Source of the DNA: JBCAWW01 sp039024315
GTDB taxonomy: Bacteria; Bacteroidota; Bacteroidia; J057
Direction of reading: 5' to 3'
Length of the DNA stretch: 9,684 nucleotides
Assembly (NCBI GenBank): GCA_039024315.1
Contig: JBCCQN010000272.1
Location: forward strand, 1-9,684
Both the position numbers and the translations under genes were made by a program. Positions 7,431 through 9,684 of this stretch are shown here, in pieces. How positions within the stretch are numbered: position 1 is the stretch's first letter; the number at the start of each line of letters is the position of its first letter. The notes beneath the pieces are model-generated. The model was not told the DNA's origin. It saw only the letters and a program-made list of their open reading frames with translations, and searched no databases.

Positions 7431-8117
7431 ATGATAAATCCTGCTCGTATCTGTCTCATCATTCCCGCCTATAATGAAGCTACCGTAGTGGTTCCATTGC
7501 TATCCTCTCTATTAAAATTGGGCTATCAAGTGGTTTTGGTGGATGATGGTTCTACCGACAATACAAAAGCCATACTGAGCGATCACGCTATTCATTATTT
7601 ACGACACAGGATCAATCTCGGGCAAGGTGCTGCCCTACAAACGGGCATGCAATATGCCAAAGGCCTAGAAGCGGATTATTTTGTGCACTTTGACGCAGAC
7701 GCTCAGCATGATCCCAAGGAGATTCCCAAACTGATTGCCCCCCTGGTGGAGGATAAGGCAGACATTTGCCTTGGTTCGCGCTTTATGCAAGCACAAAATG
7801 AGGTGCCATTTAGCAAGCGTTTGGTCCTCAAAGGAGCCATACTAATCAATGCTTTATTTACGGGTTTGTGGTTGTCTGATGCGCATAACGGCTTTAGAGC
7901 CATGAACCGAAAAGCCTTAGAGGCTATCTGTTTGCGAGAAGCGGGCATGGCTCACGCCACGGAAATCCTCTCTGAAATCAAGCGAAATCAGCTTCGCTAC
8001 GAAGAAGTTGCGGTACATATTTCCTATCATGGCTACGCCAAGGAGAAAGGCCAATCCATTTGGAATGCCTTTAATATTTTGTCTGATCTGATCATTCGCA
8101 AAATCTTCCCCTTATGA
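7431..8117 (+). CDS. Family 2 glycosyltransferase, polyprenyl-phosphate (DPM1-like) type
   Basis: This 228-residue GT-A fold enzyme likely transfers a sugar from a nucleotide donor, with a polyprenyl phosphate as the probable acceptor at the cytoplasmic face of the inner membrane. Visible motifs are PAYNE (12-16), VDDGSTDNT (37-45), NLGQGAAL (62-69), the metal-binding DADAQHDP (88-95, DxD at Asp88-Asp90), GSRF (115-118) and DAHNGFRAM (150-158). There is no transmembrane segment of its own. ATG at 7431 is chosen over an in-frame TTG three codons upstream because MINPARICLIIPAYNE begins close to the first beta strand, as usual for the family. The stop codon overlaps the next gene's ATG (ATGA at 8114-8117), implying translational coupling with the DUF2304 protein. 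The sugar and the final glycan cannot be told from the sequence. Confidence 0.92.
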   Translation: MINPARICLIIPAYNEATVVVPLLSSLLKLGYQVVLVDDGSTDNTKAILSDHAIHYLRHRINLGQGAALQTGMQYAKGLEADYFVHFDADAQHDPKEIPKLIAPLVEDKADICLGSRFMQAQNEVPFSKRLVLKGAILINALFTGLWLSDAHNGFRAMNRKALEAICLREAGMAHATEILSEIKRNQLRYEEVAVHISYHGYAKEKGQSIWNAFNILSDLIIRKIFPL

Positions 8118-8437
8118 AACCGATCCAGTGGATATTAGTGCCTGTCTTTTTGTTTTTGATGGTTAGCCTTGGCCGTAGGCTAAAGGGACAGCCTGTATTG
8201 AGATTGCTAGTATGGGGACTCTTAATCGCTGGGATCATATTTACTGTCTTCGAAGACAGTAGCACTTATCTGGCCAACGCCTTAGGCATTGGGCGAGGAG
8301 TGGACATGGTGATTTATCTCAGCCTTTTAGGATTGGGTGTGAGTAGCTTGATGTTGTACCTACGCACGAGGCGGCTCGAGCAGCGTTTGGCAGAAATTGT
8401 ACGTGAACAGGCTATCCAAGAAGTTGATAAACCCTAG
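8114..8437 (+). CDS. DUF2304 family small membrane protein
   Basis: This 107-residue protein has three predicted transmembrane helices (about 4-20, 28-45 and 63-83) and a charged C-terminal amphipathic tail (about 84-107, rich in Arg and Glu). The GIGRGVD motif (58-64) with an acidic FEDSSTYLANAL stretch before it is the hallmark of DUF2304. Members of this family are commonly encoded beside GT2 glycosyltransferases. It overlaps the preceding glycosyltransferase gene by 4 bp. A reasonable inference is that it anchors the soluble enzyme at the inner membrane or helps handle the lipid-linked sugar, but no biochemical function is established by the sequence. Confidence 0.88.
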   Translation: MKPIQWILVPVFLFLMVSLGRRLKGQPVLRLLVWGLLIAGIIFTVFEDSSTYLANALGIGRGVDMVIYLSLLGLGVSSLMLYLRTRRLEQRLAEIVREQAIQEVDKP

Positions 8438-8445
8438 ACTGTACC

Positions 8446-9291
8446 ATGAAAAAACTACTACTCAAGCTCATCTGTTGCGCTCCCATCATTTGCTCCCTTG
8501 AGGCTCAGGCTCAGGAACTTTTCCTCTACAAAGAGATTGATACGGTAAAGCTATACCTAGAAGTTTATTCGCCTCCTGCCGTTGAAGACGCTAAGCTGTC
8601 TCCAGCCATGGTATTTTTCTTTGGTGGGGGATGGAAGTCTGGTAGCCGTGAACATTTTATTCATCATGCCAAATACTTCTCCCAAAGGGGCATCGTCTGT
8701 TTTTTGGCCGATTATCGCACTTTCAATAAACACCAAACGGATCCCTTTACTTCTTTGAACGATGCAAAATCAGCCATGCGTTATGTTCGTGCACATGTTG
8801 AGAAGTTTGGGATTGATCCTAATAAAATTATCGCCTCGGGTGGTTCTGCTGGCGGACATCTTGCTGCCGCCACGGCTTTGATTAAAGCCTATGATGATCC
8901 AAGCGATGATTTATTAGTGAGCTGCGTACCTAACGCTTTAGTACTGTTCAATCCTGTCATAGATAATGGCCCGGGTGGTTATGGTTTTGAGAGAGTAGGG
9001 GAGGCTTATGATGATTTTTCTCCCTTGCATAACATTCGGGCAGGGGCTCCGCCTACGATCATGCTTCTAGGTACCAACGATCATTTGATTCCTGTGGAGA
9101 CCGGAGAGTATTATACAAAAATCATGGAAAGAGTCGGGAGCCGTTGCGATTTAATGTTGTATGAGGGGGGTAAGCATGGCTTCTTCAACTATCGAAATAT
9201 TGAGTTTTACAAAGAGACGGTAGCGGCGGCAGATCGCTTTTTGCAGTCTTTGGGATATTTGTCAGATGAACCGATTGTAGAGATTAAATGA
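8446..9291 (+). CDS. Exported alpha/beta-hydrolase, acetyl-esterase-like
   Basis: The 281-residue product has a Lys-rich, hydrophobic signal peptide with a likely signal peptidase I site after Ala22 (AQA then Q), so it should act in the periplasm or outside. The alpha/beta-hydrolase triad is visible. The nucleophile is Ser134 in GGSAG (132-136), the acid is Asp212 in GTNDHLIP (209-216), and the base is His244 in GGKHGF (241-246). The oxyanion-hole segment is FFFGGGW (57-63), where the HGGGW motif of the hormone-sensitive-lipase/esterase D group has Phe in place of His. It resembles carbohydrate acetyl esterases or BD-FAE-like enzymes, but the substrate is not determinable. It begins 8 bp after the DUF2304 stop codon, so it is very probably the third gene of the glycosyltransferase operon. 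It ends 13 bp before the first palindrome. Confidence 0.88.
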   Translation: MKKLLLKLICCAPIICSLEAQAQELFLYKEIDTVKLYLEVYSPPAVEDAKLSPAMVFFFGGGWKSGSREHFIHHAKYFSQRGIVCFLADYRTFNKHQTDPFTSLNDAKSAMRYVRAHVEKFGIDPNKIIASGGSAGGHLAAATALIKAYDDPSDDLLVSCVPNALVLFNPVIDNGPGGYGFERVGEAYDDFSPLHNIRAGAPPTIMLLGTNDHLIPVETGEYYTKIMERVGSRCDLMLYEGGKHGFFNYRNIEFYKETVAAADRFLQSLGYLSDEPIVEIK

Positions 9292-9304
9292 TAAGCGTTC
9301 CGCG

Positions 9305-9324
9305 CTCCCGATAGCTATCGGGAG
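9305..9324. repeat. 20-bp perfect palindrome, REP-like element copy 1
   Basis: CTCCCGATAGCTATCGGGAG is its own reverse complement and can form an 8-bp stem with an AGCT loop. It sits 13 bp after the esterase stop codon. The sequence after it on the plus strand is A-rich (GCAAAAAAG) and there is no T-run on the minus strand either, so it is not a standard terminator. A second copy with compensating changes lies at 9452-9471. I associate this kind of CCCGAtAGCTaTCGGG palindrome with intergenic repeats in Bacteroidota, from memory only. Confidence 0.8.
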
Positions 9325-9342
9325 GCAAAAAAGAAAAAGACT

Positions 9343-9354
9343 CTCCCATAGCTA
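9343..9354 (+). repeat. Decayed half copy of the palindrome
   Basis: CTCCCATAGCTA matches the first 13 bases of copy 1 with a single base (the G after CTCCC) missing. It lies between the two full palindromes and has lost the right arm. At this length a chance match is possible, but position and 12 of 13 aligned bases favour a remnant. Confidence 0.4.
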
Positions 9355-9451
9355 AAAACTAAAGCTGCAATATCCCGTTTAAAAATTGCTTGCTGCCTAG
9401 CACAAAATGTCTAGATTTGCAGCGTATATCAAGCACATCGGGCCTATAGCT

Positions 9452-9471
9452 CTCCCGAAAGCTTTCGGGAG
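9452..9471. repeat. 20-bp perfect palindrome, REP-like element copy 2
   Basis: CTCCCGAAAGCTTTCGGGAG is identical to copy 1 (9305-9324) except at positions 8 and 13, where the T:A pair is swapped to A:T, so the palindrome is kept. It ends 23 bp before the ATG of the GIY-YIG gene. Neither side has a T-run. ATAGCT directly precedes it (9446-9451), as in the inner part of copy 1. Confidence 0.8.
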
Positions 9472-9494
9472 GTTAGAGCAACATTCCACCCTTC

Positions 9495-9684
9495 ATGGCT
9501 GCTTTTTGTTACATTCTGCATAGTGAATCACTAGGCAAATTTTACATTGGTGTTACTAGCCTCAAACCTGAAGAAAGATTAGAATTTCATCTTGATGGAA
9601 GATATGGTAAAAAATCTTTTAGTGCTGCTGCTAATGACTGGAAAATATTTTACACGATAGAATGTGAAAGCTCTAGACAGGCAA
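9495..9684 (+). CDS. GIY-YIG nuclease family protein, 5' part only
   Basis: The frame is open from ATG at 9495 to the right edge (63 codons), so the C-terminus is missing. CYILHSESLGKFYIGVT (5-21) carries the two core strands of the GIY-YIG fold, with CYI (5-7) in the place of GIY and YIG at 17-19. The expected catalytic Arg28 and His32 follow in EERLEFH. NDWKIFYTIE (47-56) matches the third strand region of the small single-domain GIY-YIG proteins common in Bacteroidota, which are usually about 80-100 residues. The domain cleaves DNA in homing endonucleases, UvrC and Slx1; the role of these short stand-alone versions is unclear. GC is about 35 % by hand count (66 of 190), lower than mfd samples, which could mean recent acquisition. 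The palindrome just upstream suggests a link with repeat mobility, which is inference. Confidence 0.82.
   Translation, partial: MAAFCYILHSESLGKFYIGVTSLKPEERLEFHLDGRYGKKSFSAAANDWKIFYTIECESSRQA

Noticed and set aside
7226..7462. Antisense open frame covering the gap before the glycosyltransferase
   Set aside because: It reads through the terminator-like hairpin and into the start of the glycosyltransferase gene, and has no signal, domain or promoter to support it.
9305..9332. First palindrome as the intrinsic terminator of the esterase operon
   Set aside because: The hairpin is strong, but the plus-strand sequence after it is A-rich, not T-rich, so it lacks the U-tract needed for a standard terminator; any stop or mRNA-stabilising role would need experimental support.
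9305..9471. CRISPR array
   Set aside because: There are only two full repeats, they are perfect palindromes separated by 127 bp, and no cas gene or regular spacing is present.

Overview
The window comes from a member of the Bacteroidota. The supporting evidence is a type IX secretion (T9SS) C-terminal sorting domain on a secreted glycoside hydrolase, an FG-GAP/UnbV-type surface protein, the general lack of Shine-Dalgarno sequences before the start codons, TAnnTTTG-like promoter boxes, and near-perfect palindromes of a kind I associate with this phylum. The overall style (a free-living polymer degrader, roughly mid-40s % GC in the core genes) would suit Saprospiria or Cytophagia relatives, but I cannot fix a genus.

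Layout: positions 1-923 (minus strand) hold the N-terminal part of a large exported FG-GAP/VCBS-repeat protein that runs off the left edge. Positions 1167-3335 (minus) hold a complete 722-residue secreted glycoside hydrolase: signal peptide, DUF5060-type beta-sandwich, GH5-like (clan GH-A) barrel with both catalytic glutamates, accessory beta domain, T9SS sorting domain. A divergent intergenic region of 309 bp follows. It contains a perfect 12-bp-arm dyad just upstream of the hydrolase gene. On the plus strand, 3645-7046 encodes the housekeeping transcription-repair coupling factor Mfd. A 384-bp gap with several hairpins, including a good terminator candidate, leads to a tight three-gene operon at 7431-9291: a family 2 glycosyltransferase of the polyprenyl-phosphate (DPM1-like) type, a small DUF2304 membrane protein overlapping it by 4 bp, and an exported alpha/beta-hydrolase esterase 8 bp further on. 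The right end, 9292-9684, holds two copies of a 20-bp palindrome plus a decayed half copy, directly followed by the start of a GIY-YIG nuclease gene cut by the window edge.

How the parts work together: the left half is extracellular polysaccharide handling and surface display; Mfd is an unrelated core gene that rescues stalled RNA polymerase and recruits excision repair. The glycosyltransferase and DUF2304 pair probably moves a sugar onto or through a lipid carrier at the inner membrane, and the exported esterase may trim acyl groups from the glycan or act on a nutrient; that last link is inference. The most distinctive feature is the palindrome cluster next to the GIY-YIG gene, which resembles a REP-like element with a linked nuclease. 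It is a candidate small mobile or repeat-spreading system, not a demonstrated one.
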